A DNA stretch of 64,000 bases from Steinernema hermaphroditum (GCA_030435675.1 CM059623.1:6412012-6476011); one strand, 5' to 3'; numbered from the stretch's first letter, positions 35,572-47,005 are shown. The notes: generated from the letters alone by a model not told the origin. Program-made: numbers and translations.

Positions 35572-36420
35572 TGATTCATATAGTATTGCTCACCAAACTC
35601 TTCAGAAATTCGGAAAGGTCCCGCCACGAAAAATTGGCGCGCCATTTCCTGCCATCGGCAGGTTTACAATGGAAATTGGTGATTATCACAGTTTTCTCGC
35701 GAGCTGCGCGATTTCGCTAGAATTTCTGAGCGTAACTTTGATCAGCGTAACTTTCTGCATCGAATGAACCCGGGTTTGTATCGATCTGAGCGAAATCCAC
35801 AGAGAAATAAGTTTTACATTAATTTGCCTTATCAACATCCCGGGTTTTGGCCCATTTCTGGCATAGGACAGGGAACTTTTAAGTGATTTACACAGAACAG
35901 CGAACCAGCAAGCATCAAACTATCAACAATAACATCAAGCAAGTACAGTTAAGACGACTAAGAGCTCGACTCTGAGTATTCTCCACTTTTGGAATCCGAT
36001 GGCCGATGATGCAAGCCAGCGAAAGAGGAACACCGTAGCTGCATGTGTTTCTCCTCTGCATATGTTCTTATGGTTAATAGTTTAATGCTTGCTGGTTCGC
36101 TGTTCTGTGTAAATCACTTAAAAGTTCCCTGTCCTATGCCAGAAATGGGCCAAAACCCGGGATGTTGATAAGGCAAATTAATGTAAAGCTTATTTCTCTG
36201 TGGATTTCGCTCAGATCGATACAAACCCGGGTTCATTCGATGCAGAAAGTTACGCTGATCAAAGTTACGCTCAGAAATTCTAGCGAAATCGCGCAGCTCG
36301 CGAGAAAACTGTGATAATCACCAATTTCCATTGTAAACCTGCCGAAGGCGGGAAATGGCGCGCCAATTTTTCGTGGTGGGAGCTTTTGAAGAGTTTGGTG
36401 AGCAATACTATAGCAAATGT
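35572..36420. mobile_element. foldback element with about 350-bp inverted arms
   Basis: The left arm (about 35578-35930) and right arm (about 36070-36420) are near-identical reverse complements. They give the same frame on opposite strands and share ends reading tatagtattgctcacc. The 140-bp centre is unique. A short deletion/substitution distinguishes the arms: the left has an extra ttcggaaaggt. There is no transposase. It sits between the small membrane-protein gene and the Pol I gene, about 190 bp before the latter's ATG. Confidence 0.85.
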
Positions 36421-36613
36421 GGAAATCGTGTTCGGCTGTGCTTTCATCAAAAAGAGGAGTCTTTATGGTACATTCGGCATACTGTAACATCCGAGAATAT
36501 AGTAACTTTCCAGTTGGTCTCGACACGAACAGCTTTCGTTCAGTTTTTATCCGATCAGTGGGTTTCCATTCCTCCTCTGGCAGCTTTGATCTACCGTCTT
36601 CACTGCTTTCAGG

Positions 36614-38338
36614 ATGTCCACCAACGGCACTCTCAACGAGACGCAGAAGCGAATCCGCGGGCTTCTAGATTTCTCTGTGGCCGACGACGATGTGGACTCC
36701 TCCTTCGCCGATCAATCTCTGAGCGTCAGCAAGGTATGCAGGAGGTCTGTCTCTATTCCATCGAAGTTTTCAGCCCGCTGACACCACCGCTGGATCTGTC
36801 TTTGGCGCTGTCAACCTGGATGTGTCGCGCAAATCCCTTCTGGCCCACGACAAGGACATCGTAGGGATTCTCGGGCACGGGAAGTTCACGGACCCGATGG
36901 CGGTGCGCTTCGTCGAGAACAGGATCGGAAGAAAACGAATATACTCGATCAAGACGAAGGCCTGTCCGCATATTGTCCATCTGGGCGCGGAAGAGCCGAG
37001 CGACGGTGGTTTCGACTACGTTATGGCTATGGTGAACAAGCGCACGAGGGTTGTTGAGTACCGTGACGTCAAAGTTATGCGATTTGAAGCGCGACACACG
37101 GAAGACCGTGACGCCCTCCTGAACGGAACACAGTACGATGGATTGGTTTCCATTGGATCTCACAGAAATCATTTCAGAGAGACGCCCAAAGTTAACTACG
37201 ATTTGGACAATAGTACGGCAAAGGAAGATTACTGGAACAAGCGCCGCATGCTCACAGCGCAGTTTGGAAGTGCTAAATCAATCAAAATCCAGGAACAGTC
37301 GATGAACCGAAAGATTGACGATGTAAGCATGCTCATTGTGATTCTATATTGTATCGGGTCAGGGTACACTGGGCGCTGTGAACGCCACAACTCTCAGCGC
37401 TGTGAACGCCGAGGAAAGCAACGCTGGCCTTCTTGACCAGATGGACGAAAAGAACGGCGAGATCAAGCTGTCACTACTCAACGCCACAGCAGTCAGCCAA
37501 ACCCTTCCCCCTGCTGTTGAAGACACCGAGATTGCCTCCATGGTCTACCCGACCTCGTTGTTCGTAACCACCACTGACGTTGAAACCTATTCTGAAGACG
37601 CCATGAACTACCTGAACCAAAAACTTGCTGATCTTATGGAGCACGGCATGCCAAAGTGTCTTTTACGTTTCAAAGCTGGCGCCACCAATCCTGAACGAGC
37701 CGTCTTGTTAGTTATGCTGGCTGCGATGATTCGCTTCTGCCAGGTTTGACTTCACTAAAAACTGAGCCCACATCTCCGTTTTAGGGGATTGGCCGCTACA
37801 AAGCGATTGTTGGATTGACCGATGTCGTCCTCACGGGCATCCCTGAGCCTATTGTTCAGTTCGTGCGCTACAAATTCTTCAGTACGTTGTGATTAGCCCT
37901 TGCAGCTATTTCCATCGGCGTTTAGATGGAAACTGTCGTGCAGATAAGACCAACAAGAAGAGATCCGTTCTGGAAGTCAATGAGCAAGAGAAGGAGAGGA
38001 TCGTTGCGTGGACGCTGTGTCTCTCGGTAGTCCTAGATCGTGAGTGCAATAGCGATGGCGTGCCTTTATTCTGATTTCAGCCAGTTTGTCGATCCCTCTG
38101 ACGCCTTTTGCCACAGAAATGAAATTGACGGAAGGACGGATGGTGAAAATTCTAACCGCTCTTGGATGCACGTAAGTAGCCAACAAACATGTATTGACCA
38201 CGACTCCCTTTTCTCAGGGTCACCCAGGCTTCGCACAGCGAAGCCATGAACTTGAATACCACTAGGATGGCGCGACTGGAGGGGCCACCGAGCAAGATGC
38301 AGAAGAAGTTCGTCAGAGGAGGACGCGGGAAACGCTAA
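36614..38338 (+). CDS. POLR1E: RNA polymerase I subunit A49/POLR1E-like (490 aa, 7 exons)
   Basis: Pol I-associated initiation/elongation subunit that dimerises with A34.5 and transcribes rDNA. Exons are 36614-36733, 36774-37322, 37363-37743, 37785-37881, 37926-38039, 38081-38171 and 38218-38338. The N-terminal half has the A49 pattern KACPHIVHLGAEE and YVMAMVNKRTRVVEYRD. The C-terminal half fits the tandem winged helix of A49, with ALLNMLAA-like LLVMLAAMIRFCQ, IPEPIVQFVRYKFF and a Lys-rich tail (KMQKKFVRGGRGKR). tttcag lies one base before the ATG. Similarity in this family is always low, so the name rests on order of motifs and length. Confidence 0.75.
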
Positions 38339-38430
38339 CCATTTAGCTGTTGCTCAGTTCTTTGTTGTTGTTGGGTTGTTACGTTGTTGATTTATGAACT
38401 TCACAGAATCTGTACACAACTTAACGTAGA

Positions 38431-39900
38431 TTAGCTAAGCGGGACGATGGACTTTTCGTAGATGGACATGTACTCGTCCGTCTTCCCTCGTCCCAACACG
38501 TTGATGACCACCTGAATGGACTTATCGTGCATATCCGGGGTCCAGACGACGACTTACCTTGCTCACCGAGAGGTGACCGAACTCATAGGTTCCGAACTGC
38601 TTGAGGATCTCTGTGACGTCAAATCCGTAGATTCTTTTCTTCGCTTCATCGCTCTGTGGAAGTGGCTTTTGAGTCGGCGGGTCACCGCCTACTTACCTTT
38701 CTAGCGTTGGCAATGGTCATGTGGAGCTTCACGGTGGCCTGATTGTCCCATTCCCTCTTCTGCGGCGCGAAGCCCGTCTTCAGGAGTGCCGCCGCCACGC
38801 CATTGGCAAACGCTTGCAGCCTGAAATCTTCTCGTGGCGTTGTCGTGGGGAGGTGGACCTACTTGTCACAGCGGGCCTTCGCATAGAGGACGGCTGTATG
38901 GCCGGGGTCGTCGCCCATGATGTCCAGACCCCGGAGGAGCACCTTCAAAGGCTTTCCGCGGGGAAGGCAGTCGCGTGCCCTCTCAACAGCCTCGGAGAGC
39001 GCCGCGGCGGCCTCCTTCTCCTCATGTTTGTCCAGAAGACACAGCATGGAGATCGTCAGATGCAGCTTGTTAGGGTTGTACCACAGCTCGGGGATACGGG
39101 CGTCTTCCTGAAGAGCATCCTATGACAGGGACTCCAGAAGCCGCACTCACGGGGAAGTCGGCGGATCCGAGGATTCTGTCGCGCAGTTCCACGTACTTCA
39201 GCATGATGTGCTCTTGGTTGGCGGGCACGGCGACGAAGTGAGAGTACGGCTTCTTCGCTCTGCTCTCCAGGACGATCAGCTCTATACGCTCCAGCGCCCT
39301 CTGGACTCCAGAAGAAGCGTTATAGGAGACCAGTTCTGAAGGAGACGCTGTCAGTCGTCGTGTCCAGGTAGACAAACCGATGGGTCCTTCGGTGCCGCGG
39401 CGCGGAACGGTTACCTTGACGTCGAGCTCGTTCTGGATGGCCTTCAACGTCGAGCCTCCGGGGCCGATGATGGCGCCATAGAAGGCGCTGGGGACGTGGA
39501 TCCTGAATCTGGATTAGGCGCTCCCACAAGAGGGGACTCACATTTTGAACCAGATCTTCTTCTTCGGATCGTAGTCGACAACGCCGTCGATGAGGTCGCG
39601 GCCGACGCCCTCCAGCTCGTGACGCTCGTCCCTGCAGAGGCCCGGGTGCTCTGGCTCGCCATCGCACTCGTAGAAGTCGTCGTTGTAAACGTCGTAGGTG
39701 TCACCTTTGGCCGTCTTCAGAAACAACTCGTCCTCCTCTTCGCTGTAGACGACCGTCTTTTTCACGAGGAAAAATGGTGCCGTGCGATACGGAATCTCGT
39801 AGCCCTCGAGGTTGACCGAGTCCGTCCCCGGGTCCAGTGGATGCTGCCCACTGGCCACCCGTCCGGACTCACGCTTCGGTTCTTTCTTCGTAGCGCTCAT
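38431..39900 (-). CDS. ASCC1: ASCC1-like KH plus 2H phosphoesterase protein (408 aa, 7 exons)
   Basis: Orthologue of activating signal cointegrator 1 complex subunit 1, which in vertebrates tunes the ASCC helicase complex in alkylation repair. Exons, leftward, are 39900-39542, 39502-39378, 39335-39151, 39119-38863, 38820-38697, 38653-38558 and 38511-38431. A KH domain at about 120-165 has IHVPSAFYGAIIGPGGSTLK (GXXG as GPGG). The AKAP7/LigT-type 2H domain has both HxT motifs, KLHLTISML and KLHMTIANA, so catalytic residues are kept. DIMGDDPGHTAVLYAK matches the family. The ATG directly follows a gttgcag acceptor. Confidence 0.93.
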
Positions 39901-40065
39901 CTGCAACTCGAGAAGCCAATGACAACGCGTCCGACCGAACTGCCGCGCCTACAGGTATCTCGTAGCGACCAAAGTGAATGCTTGTGCAAGTAGCAACGAG
40001 AGGAAAAGGAAAATTTATTCCGCTCAACAAAGAGGTCAATGTACACGTCACATGGTAGCACCGAT

Positions 40066-41034
40066 TCAGATGGGAGCGTAGTGGTCGTCGTCGTGCGTAT
40101 TGTAGACGTGTCCTTCGTCGGTCAAGAAGGCGATGTCCGCATCGAACTTGGAGTCTCCGTTGAGCGCTTTCTTCACCTCGCGAATGTCCACGCCGACTTC
40201 CGGTTCACTGTTGTTGACGATGTACTGGAAGATGCGCAATTTCTGGCCTGTAAGCCCCTTCTTGTCAGGGTCAGTAGATGCTTCAGCGCCCGAGGGACGT
40301 GGACGTTTGGCGGGGGGGGCTCCTGCAGGTGTGGAGAAGTAAGATGGTTGAGCGGGTCCCGGAGTAGCTGCGGCCCCACCATATGTTGTGTTCGCTTGAC
40401 GATTGGCGGTACTGCGAATATGATTCGACAGGATGGTGTTGTCGTATCTGGCGAAGTCCTGACCCGGAGTACCGTCGTAGAGATGCTCAAATTTCAACAA
40501 TAAATTTCTCGCCATTTTACGTAGACTTACATTCTCAAAGAAATGATGACCGATCTTGGACTCCAGCTCGAACGCTTCCAACTCTGCGTTTTCTTCGATT
40601 TCGCGCACTTGGAACGCAACGACCACGAGGCGTCCGCCAAACGAGCGGAGCTTTCCCACAGCATGTACTTTGGTCCCTTCAGGGAACTGGTGCGCGTCGC
40701 GGGCCGCTTCTGGACTGAGTCCAATGTAGTTAATTACGGTGAACTCGGCATCTGGGTTGTGGACATCTTTCAGCGAATATTCAATGGACTGTCCGTTGTC
40801 CTCGGTGGCGGTTACCGCGGATACAATTCCGGCAACGCGTACGTTGGTGAATGTGAGGCCGCCCATCGCCACACACTCTTCTCCTTCAGGAATGGTCGTG
40901 AGATCTGCCACGGTCACGCATACGGGAAGCCGCTCCATCGCATTCTGCTTGTTCTGGACAGGGGCCGAAGTCGTTTGTGTACCTCCACCTTCGCCCCAGC
41001 CGCCCGCACCAGCATCGTACGACATGTCCATCAT
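40066..41034 (-). CDS. rpa-2: replication protein A 32-kDa subunit (307 aa, 2 exons)
   Basis: Middle subunit of the single-stranded DNA-binding trimer RPA. Exons, leftward, are 41034-40531 and 40485-40066; a 45-nt in-frame intron separates HHFFEN from HLYDGT. The N-terminus is Gly-rich (YDAGAGGWGEGGGTQ), the phosphorylation-tail position in RPA2. An OB fold follows (VCVTVADLTTI, TFTNVRVAGIVSAVTATEDN, VHAVGKLRSFGGRLVVVAFQ). A Pro/Ala linker leads to a C-terminal winged helix (KLRIFQYIVNN, FLTDEGHVYNTHDDDHY). The ATG lies 5 nt after a ttttccag acceptor. It is head-to-head with the mobile-element-rich zone. Confidence 0.95.
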   Translation of the reverse strand: MMDMSYDAGAGGWGEGGGTQTTSAPVQNKQNAMERLPVCVTVADLTTIPEGEECVAMGGLTFTNVRVAGIVSAVTATEDNGQSIEYSLKDVHNPDAEFTVINYIGLSPEAARDAHQFPEGTKVHAVGKLRSFGGRLVVVAFQVREIEENAELEAFELESKIGHHFFENVSLRKMARNLLLKFEHLYDGTPGQDFARYDNTILSNHIRSTANRQANTTYGGAAATPGPAQPSYFSTPAGAPPAKRPRPSGAEASTDPDKKGLTGQKLRIFQYIVNNSEPEVGVDIREVKKALNGDSKFDADIAFLTDEGHVYNTHDDDHYAPI

Positions 41035-41267
41035 ACTTGCTGGAAATAAAACACAATTTACGTAACACTGTGGACAAAAAACACACGTGAAACTCGAACA
41101 CACGACGACGAAGGCCTATCAAACCGCCACTGACACTCACTCCAAAGCGAGAAGATTTACCGCGAAATTTTTGCGCGCCGTGGCGGACTCCCGACGCGAA
41201 GCCAATTCAAACCCGTTCGCTCCAGCTTTGCCACTCCTTGCAAGGTACAGATGTGAAGAAGGAACGC

Positions 41268-41898
41268 ACTATAGTCAGATTAAAAAATCCCTTCGGAGGC
41301 TCCCGCCACGCCTTTCGCGGCGTTATAAGAATCGTATGTTCGTGCAACTGGCAGAACAGATTGTGCCGCCCGTCCTTCTCATCAGAGAATGCATTTGAAG
41401 CGACATGAAAGCGATTTGAATGTGAATAATGAAAGCGAATAAAAACCGGACATTCGCGGTACGGGACCTCAGCGTGTAAGTGCGATGTTCTGAATGCATC
41501 GATCTGATCCGCATCGAATCGCTTTCATGTCGCTCCAAATGCATTCTCTGATGAGAAGGGCGAACGGCGCAATCTGTTCTGCCAGTTTGGACAAGACAGC
41601 AGGCAAAAAACTAGAGTAAACACATGTCGGGGAGATGAAAAAGCTATCTCCTCCGCGAAAATTCCACGCCTGGTGCTCAGTGGTGGTTCAAACGATCCGC
41701 CAGAGACAGATCTACAAAACAATGTTGAGTTTTTTCAAAATCACATCTCGTACGCGAAGAAAGACGCCATTCATGCACAAACTCAAAAATGCCATTGTAA
41801 TTTAAGCGCTGCACGAACATACGATTCTTATAACGCCGCGAAAGGCGTGGCGGGAGCACTCGCCGTTTTGCCGAGAGATTTTTTAATCTGACTATAGT
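41268..41898. mobile_element. foldback element, right arm split by an insertion
   Basis: The ends are actatagtcagattaaaaaatc at 41268 and its reverse complement at 41877-41898. The left arm runs to about 41430 (cttcaaatgcattctc-type sequence). Its complement resumes at about 41510-41590 (ctttcatgtcgctccaaatg, ctgttctgcca) and again at 41812-41898. The 41590-41812 stretch between has no match on the left, so it is an insertion in the right arm or a deletion in the left. Confidence 0.75.
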
Positions 41899-41972
41899 AA
41901 CGGAACAACTCGTGACGAACTATAAGGAGCAGTTTATCGCCACAATGATGTCAACAAAACATAAAAAGTAAT

Positions 41973-43890
41973 CTAGATCTTGTTGAAGGCAGCGATTCTT
42001 GATTCCGTATGCGAGAGGGATCGGCTTTCCTAAACAAAAGACTTAAATGATTGAATACGAATGGCATGCTTACCGCCTCCCCAGACCAAACCGTCTTGCT
42101 CGATGGATCGGACATTCTTCTCCGACTCCTCGAGGTTAGTTTCGTCATCCCAGGGCTTACTGAAAGTGAAAGGTTTACAGGGTGTCCCAGATAAAGCGCA
42201 ACAAAAAGAAATCCATGTAAATCTCTGTGGCCTTCTCCAAATACAATACTTTTATGTGCAAAATGAAGCTACATCACTAGTGAATAAGAAAAGCAAAACA
42301 GTTTGTCGGAAGATTCTGATTTCGCCACAATGCATGCCTAACCATACATCCGACTTGAACCCCCGAGCGCCGCGGGTTTGGATTTTATTTTTTGCCTTTA
42401 TGTGGCCTTTAGACTTATATTAAGTGACTATAAACTAGCGAGTCGTAAAGAGCAGACACTTTTCTACAAGAAACATCAAATTGAGAAATGGAGGAGATTC
42501 AGATCCGATAAAAGCGGTGACCAAAAATATTTGCTCACCACCTTAGACAAGTTGGCCAGAAGCCAGACCAAAGATCTTTTGGAGCTTTTTGTAGATGTGC
42601 AATCTTGGTGAAAGGTGAAGTCGATTCCTGTGCACTTCTCCGCTGCCCACGGTCTCACCGTACCTTCTAGGATCTTTTTCTGATAAAACTCGGCCGTTAA
42701 ACGGTCATTTTTCTCAAAAAACACCAGTTTTGGGCTACCCATGACATACATTCCAGCCCAGACCATCAGAGTCTTCGCGCGCTGTCTTTTTTCGACGACA
42801 ACGGTACGCAGACATCCTTTGCGAAGCCATCACCGATGATTTTGGTGATTATGCATCGGTTGGACGGTGAATCGACCATGACTAATGAACAGGATTTGAT
42901 CCAGTTCTGGATCTGCGGCGCTGGTCCTCATCAAGCGATATTTTTTGGGGTCTTGTCTTTTTTTCTTGTGGTGTTAGGCCCTGTTCTTTCACTATCTTGT
43001 AAAGAAACGACTTCGGATCTTTCTTCAGTGCTCGCCGGACACGTATTCTTGAGATTCCGAACTCTTTAGCCAACTTTATTGAACTTCGGGTTGAATTCCG
43101 GTTCAACTTCTTTAGGATGCCTTCTAGAACAGCCGGAGTTCGCACTGGTTTCTTTCTACCTTTCCAGGTCCTCTGCTTGACCTGTTCTATCTCTCTGTAA
43201 CACTCAATGACTCGTTTGACCTCATACCGCTCAAATCCGAAGGCTTTTACAGTACCCAGATTCGAGATTCCGAGCTTATGCATCAGAACTATGGAAAATC
43301 GGTCTTCAAATACTACGATTTTTTCAACGAACAACTGCGGGGACGCTAAACACGAATATGACTTCCAAACGTGCTCAAACTCTCGGAAATCCACTTAAAT
43401 CAACGAATCAAAAATGTTGCACTTTATCTGGGACACCCTGTAGTTCACAGATGTTTGGAGTGGTGCTCGAGCAAAGAATAAGCGTAAAAATGTCGGTGGG
43501 TTCTGTTGGGTAGTAGTCACCCTCCAGCGGATTTCTCCTGGGGCCGTATCCACAAAAGTGTGATGTGACTCACAGTTGGGGTTTGTTTTGACTTTTCAGG
43601 TTTTTTTTCTGGTTTATTGTTGGGAAATGCAAGTGGTGTGCTCGCCACCAATAAAAAAATCCAGAAAGCCCAAAGCAAGTCCTAACTGTGAGGCAGCTGT
43701 GAAGCACATCACACTTTTGTGGATACGGCCCCTGGATATGATCGAGAAACGATCGAAAAACTCATATGTACAGGATGACCGAAGATTTGGCGATTACGCC
43801 TGGCTTCTTGGCCCTCTTGGCGGCATACTCCTCCTTCTCCACATCAACCTTATCGTCAGAGCCAAAGAGGTCGATATCGGCGGCGGCCAT
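41973..43890 (-). pseudogene. eEF1B beta/delta pseudogene split by a maT transposon
   Basis: Leftward exon-like pieces are 43890-43772 (ADIDLFGSDDKVDVE and AAKRAKKPGVIAKSSVIL), 42159-42074 ([20 protein letters not shown], ending DGLVWGG) and 42029-41973. These match the acidic linker and nucleotide-exchange domain of elongation factor 1-beta/delta. The last piece runs GKPIPLAYGIK and then jumps to AAFNKI-stop, the normal C-terminus, one base out of frame, so about 35 codons of the exchange domain are deleted. The usual N-terminal domain is also missing; only repeat-like sequence lies upstream of the ATG. The intron between the first two pieces contains a whole maT element. Confidence 0.8.
42178..43440 (-). 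mobile_element. decayed maT-type (Tc1/mariner) transposon
   Basis: 1263 bp with inverted ends reading cagggtgtcccagataaag and flanked by TA on both sides (42176-42177 and 43441-42). The minus strand holds broken pieces of a transposase: an N-terminal HTH region (43394-42882), then a catalytic part (about 42766-42476). The catalytic part is degenerate, with the third acidic position lost (LSDLNLLHFSI where the intact copy has SPDLNPLDFSV). Frameshifts separate the pieces, so it is dead. It sits in an intron of the eEF1B relic. Confidence 0.85.
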
Positions 43891-43894
43891 CGTT

Positions 43895-44620
43895 GAAGAG
43901 GGAATCCGTTATTTCCGCTCCGAAGCACTGCGTGCTTCTCCGCGAAAAAGCCTATTTCAGCTCCGCTCACAGCAGCTGGCCTACTCGATAACCCACGAAC
44001 TACAACCAACATAACAGGTGGACGTTTACTCAGTTCAAAGCGAGCAAGAGGCCTAAAGTGAGCATGAGCTGTCTATCAAAAGGAAGTAAAACTCGAAGGG
44101 GGCGGACGGGCTGTTGAAAACCGAATTTGCATAACTGGATTAGCTGCGTTCACACTCCGCGTGCGTTTTGCCGCGCGTTCATACTCGCCCTCTGCGTCCG
44201 CGCGTCTTGCCGCGCGTCTAGACTAGACGTGATTTGCCGTCGGAATTAGTGCGAACGGACAGATCTACACGGAATTACAGGCCAAAAACTACTCACGAAC
44301 GGGCCTGATCCCGCCACGAAGCGGCGGACGCTTTCGTGAAGCAATTTCCCTTATGCTGACACGCCGTGACATGCCGTTAGCGCGCTCACGTCGGCAGTTT
44401 ACCATATGTGTTAAAATTGCACTGACAAAGCAGAACATAGTAAATGCTTCGTGCGTAGAATCTTATAGAAAAATGGAGAATTTAGCATTTCCTCTGCGAG
44501 CGCTTCGCGCTTTCCGCGGAAAAGCACATTTCCGCTTCGCCCATCCTCAGCTGGCGACCCATAACCAAAGCGACACAGATGCTAACAATAGGTGTCGCTT
44601 TATTCAGTTCAAACCGCAGT
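43895..44620. repeat. diverged direct repeats flanking the eEF1B relic
   Basis: About 43917-44050 and 44490-44615 share an ordered set of words (tccgcg-aaaagc, cagctggc, ataacc, aacaggtg/aataggtg, ttcagttcaaa) in the same orientation, with perhaps two-thirds identity. Between them is a cgcgcgt-rich stretch. They look like two old copies of one dispersed element. No coding capacity is seen. Confidence 0.4.
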
Positions 44621-44726
44621 CCAAACCTCGTACAACAACAAGCGATCAACAACAGAACAACTCTCAACAATCAACCATAGGGATAACAAAACACTACTGC
44701 ATGGCTTCTTCCTTCGATCCAACGCT

Positions 44727-44960
44727 TTATCGGTCCTTTTCCTCCTTGTCTTCTGTATCGAACTTCATCCGGGACATCAACGACGAAGCGATAGGAGTCG
44801 TCTTCTCGGAAACTTGGATATACGCCTTCAGAGTTTCCGCCCTCTTCCATCTACCGTGACGCATCACCTCTTCCACGGACGCTCCGTCTTCAATAGCCTT
44901 CGTAGCTGCTCCGCCTCTGAATCCGTGTAAGGTGATATTTCTTGCAATTCCAAGCTGCGA
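44727..44960 (-). pseudogene. PAT/DIRS tyrosine recombinase, C-terminal fragment
   Basis: The minus strand encodes a tyrosine recombinase C-terminus: ITLHGFRGGAATKAI carries the H-x-x-R box, VMRHGRWK the His/Trp box, and LKAYIQVSE the nucleophile Tyr. It ends with a stop at 44727. This is the integrase type of DIRS-like retrotransposons, known in nematodes as PAT. In DIRS order it should follow reverse transcriptase on the same strand, and an RT fragment lies at 46125-47001. The N-terminal part is missing, cut by other sequence near 44960. Confidence 0.8.
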
Positions 44961-45832
44961 TGAGGATCCTGCTTATGTCTACACCTGGACTAAGCTTCGG
45001 GCCAATTATACGACGGCTTGTGGACAAATCAAGGACGCTGACATGTGCACAGGATGTCGTGCAATCCTGAAAAATCGGCGAACCGATCTTCCTACGATCG
45101 TCATTGATGTTGGGGAGAACGTCTTCCTCACGAACCCGCTAAACCCCCATAAGCCGCCAGGGAAGACGCTGCCTTTGACGTCTCGTCATTGGATATAGGA
45201 TCACGGATTGGATCATGGATTGGATCACCATCTTCGTCACACGAAGGAACAAATATTATATGAGAAGATCGATGTCAGTGATACTTATTACTATTCAGAA
45301 TTGTTCCGTTATATTCCGAAATGAAGTATAAAACCGAAATCTAGAATTTACAAATACTTCCGAGGAAATTTTGAAATTCAAATGTAAAAAGCGATGCTAT
45401 TCCTTTGTGCAAACTGATCATTATTTTTTGTGCAAACTGATCATTTGTGCAAACTGAGAGTGTGTCAACATGAGTACTCCGCGAAAAAAATGCAGCATAC
45501 TGTGGAATAACTAACTGTGGGTGGGTCGGACACAGAAACAATATTTTAGGGACAACTACATTGATAAGTTTGAAAAGTGGGCACCTTATCATCGAGTCAA
45601 CGAAATAGCGAATACTAACATGGGTGTGGAGCGATTCCATCGCACATCAAAAGAAGTGTACCTGCAAAATAAGCAGGCCAAAAGATTAGATGAAGTGATC
45701 CAAGCAGTTTTGGACTGTGCACTGTGCGTTGTAGGTCTTCTAAGACGCATTCAAGCTCTCACCTTGGTGAGCCTCTCCCACCCAAACCCTGGACGTCCGC
45801 CCAGAGGAGCTCCTCAACGATTATCACGATAG
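44945..45832 (+). pseudogene. MULE-like transposase remnants inserted in the PAT element
   Basis: Two + strand pieces. At about 44958-45198 there is a Cys-containing segment (ANYTTACGQIKDADMC, TGCRAILKNRRTDLP). At 45521-45720, NTNMGVERFHRTSKEVYLQN and RLDEVIQAVLD resemble the late transposase block of MULEs: compare TNNSVEAWHGVLNRY in the element at 49.7 kb. Between them, stops and AT-rich sequence show decay. The first piece is not confidently MULE. Confidence 0.4.
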
Positions 45833-46124
45833 GCATTACCCACGGCAGCACACATTTCAACACGATAAATCAAATGTGCAGCTTGACCACATTTAAACTT
45901 TGCGATAAAATTGGCTTAAGAATCGTGCTCTAACAAGGTGAAGGTGAAAAACGAGCAATATGACGAGTGTTTCTTTCGCGTGCGCTCGCACGAGAAGGAA
46001 AAAGATCGCACGGAAAAGAAAAAAGAGCGAACGAAAAATACCAGTGAACGGTCCCGCAGCGATTACCCTGATTGCCAGGCGCGCGATTACTGTGGTGCTC
46101 TCACGTTATCGCTGTCGTTTACTT

Positions 46125-47001
46125 CTAGTAAGCAGAAGCGTCGGTGGCTAAGCGAAGAAATGTGCTAATGCTGCTAAGGAACGTGACATTCCTGTTATCG
46201 ACGTTTTGCAGCCACCATGTCATGTCCGAGATCTCGTCCTCCGATAAATCAGTCCTAGCCCGTAGCCCGAGTGTCTCCATACTCGCTAACGCTGTGTAAA
46301 AACTCCGAGCCTTAATCCGTGCTGCTGGTCCAAAAACATATGCAATGGAGGCGAAAATCCCCGTCAGCTTCATTCTGTCATGCTTTGATGCCACCTTCGA
46401 TACACGCAATTGGCTGCACAAGGATTTAAGCCGATCAATGCGCTTTTTTTGCACCGAAAATTTCTCTAAGTCAATTACGTAACCTAACCAAGCTAGCCGC
46501 TGCGCTGGCTCCCAGTGGCACTTATCCTTTATCCTCCGCGGTAACAACTCCCGCAGCCGCTAAATCAGCTCTAATCTTACGCAAATATTCCTCGCATTTT
46601 GATCTGCTATCCGCGAAGATCAAACCATCATCAAGGTAAAGCGCACATCCTATCCCGTCACTGCGCCAACGCTCCAGCAATGGTCTAAACACTTTGGTGA
46701 ACAGCATAGGAGCCGAGGACAGCCCGAACGGTAAAACATTGTAGACAAAATGCTGACCGCGCCACATAACCCCCAAAAACTTCCTGTCCTCCTGAGCTAT
46801 TTCCACATGATGATAACCACTTATCATATTAAACGAGCATATAAAAAAACCCCCCTTTGGCAGCATAGCGGAAATAGATTCCAAACGCTCAAAGGTAACT
46901 GACTTTTTCTCGAGAAACCTGTTGAGCCAGGATAGATCCACAATTAGTCTTAATAAACCCGGCTGCGCGCGAATTCGCGCCATCCAGGTACTAAAAGCCA
47001 A
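46125..47001 (-). pseudogene. PAT/DIRS reverse transcriptase and RNase H start
   Basis: Leftward frames from 47001 and then 46547 (one frameshift apart) give a DIRS-clade reverse transcriptase: LRLIVDLSWLNRFL, FICSFNMISGYHHVEIAQE, VLPFGLSSAPMLFTKVFRPL and the catalytic YLDDGLIFA (LDD). The thumb/connection continues with LAWLGYVIDLEKFSV, and the frame ends as RNase H begins (LATDASAY). The frameshift is near 46530-46545. It pairs with the tyrosine recombinase at 44.7 kb as one interrupted element. Confidence 0.88.
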
Positions 47002-47005
47002 TTAG

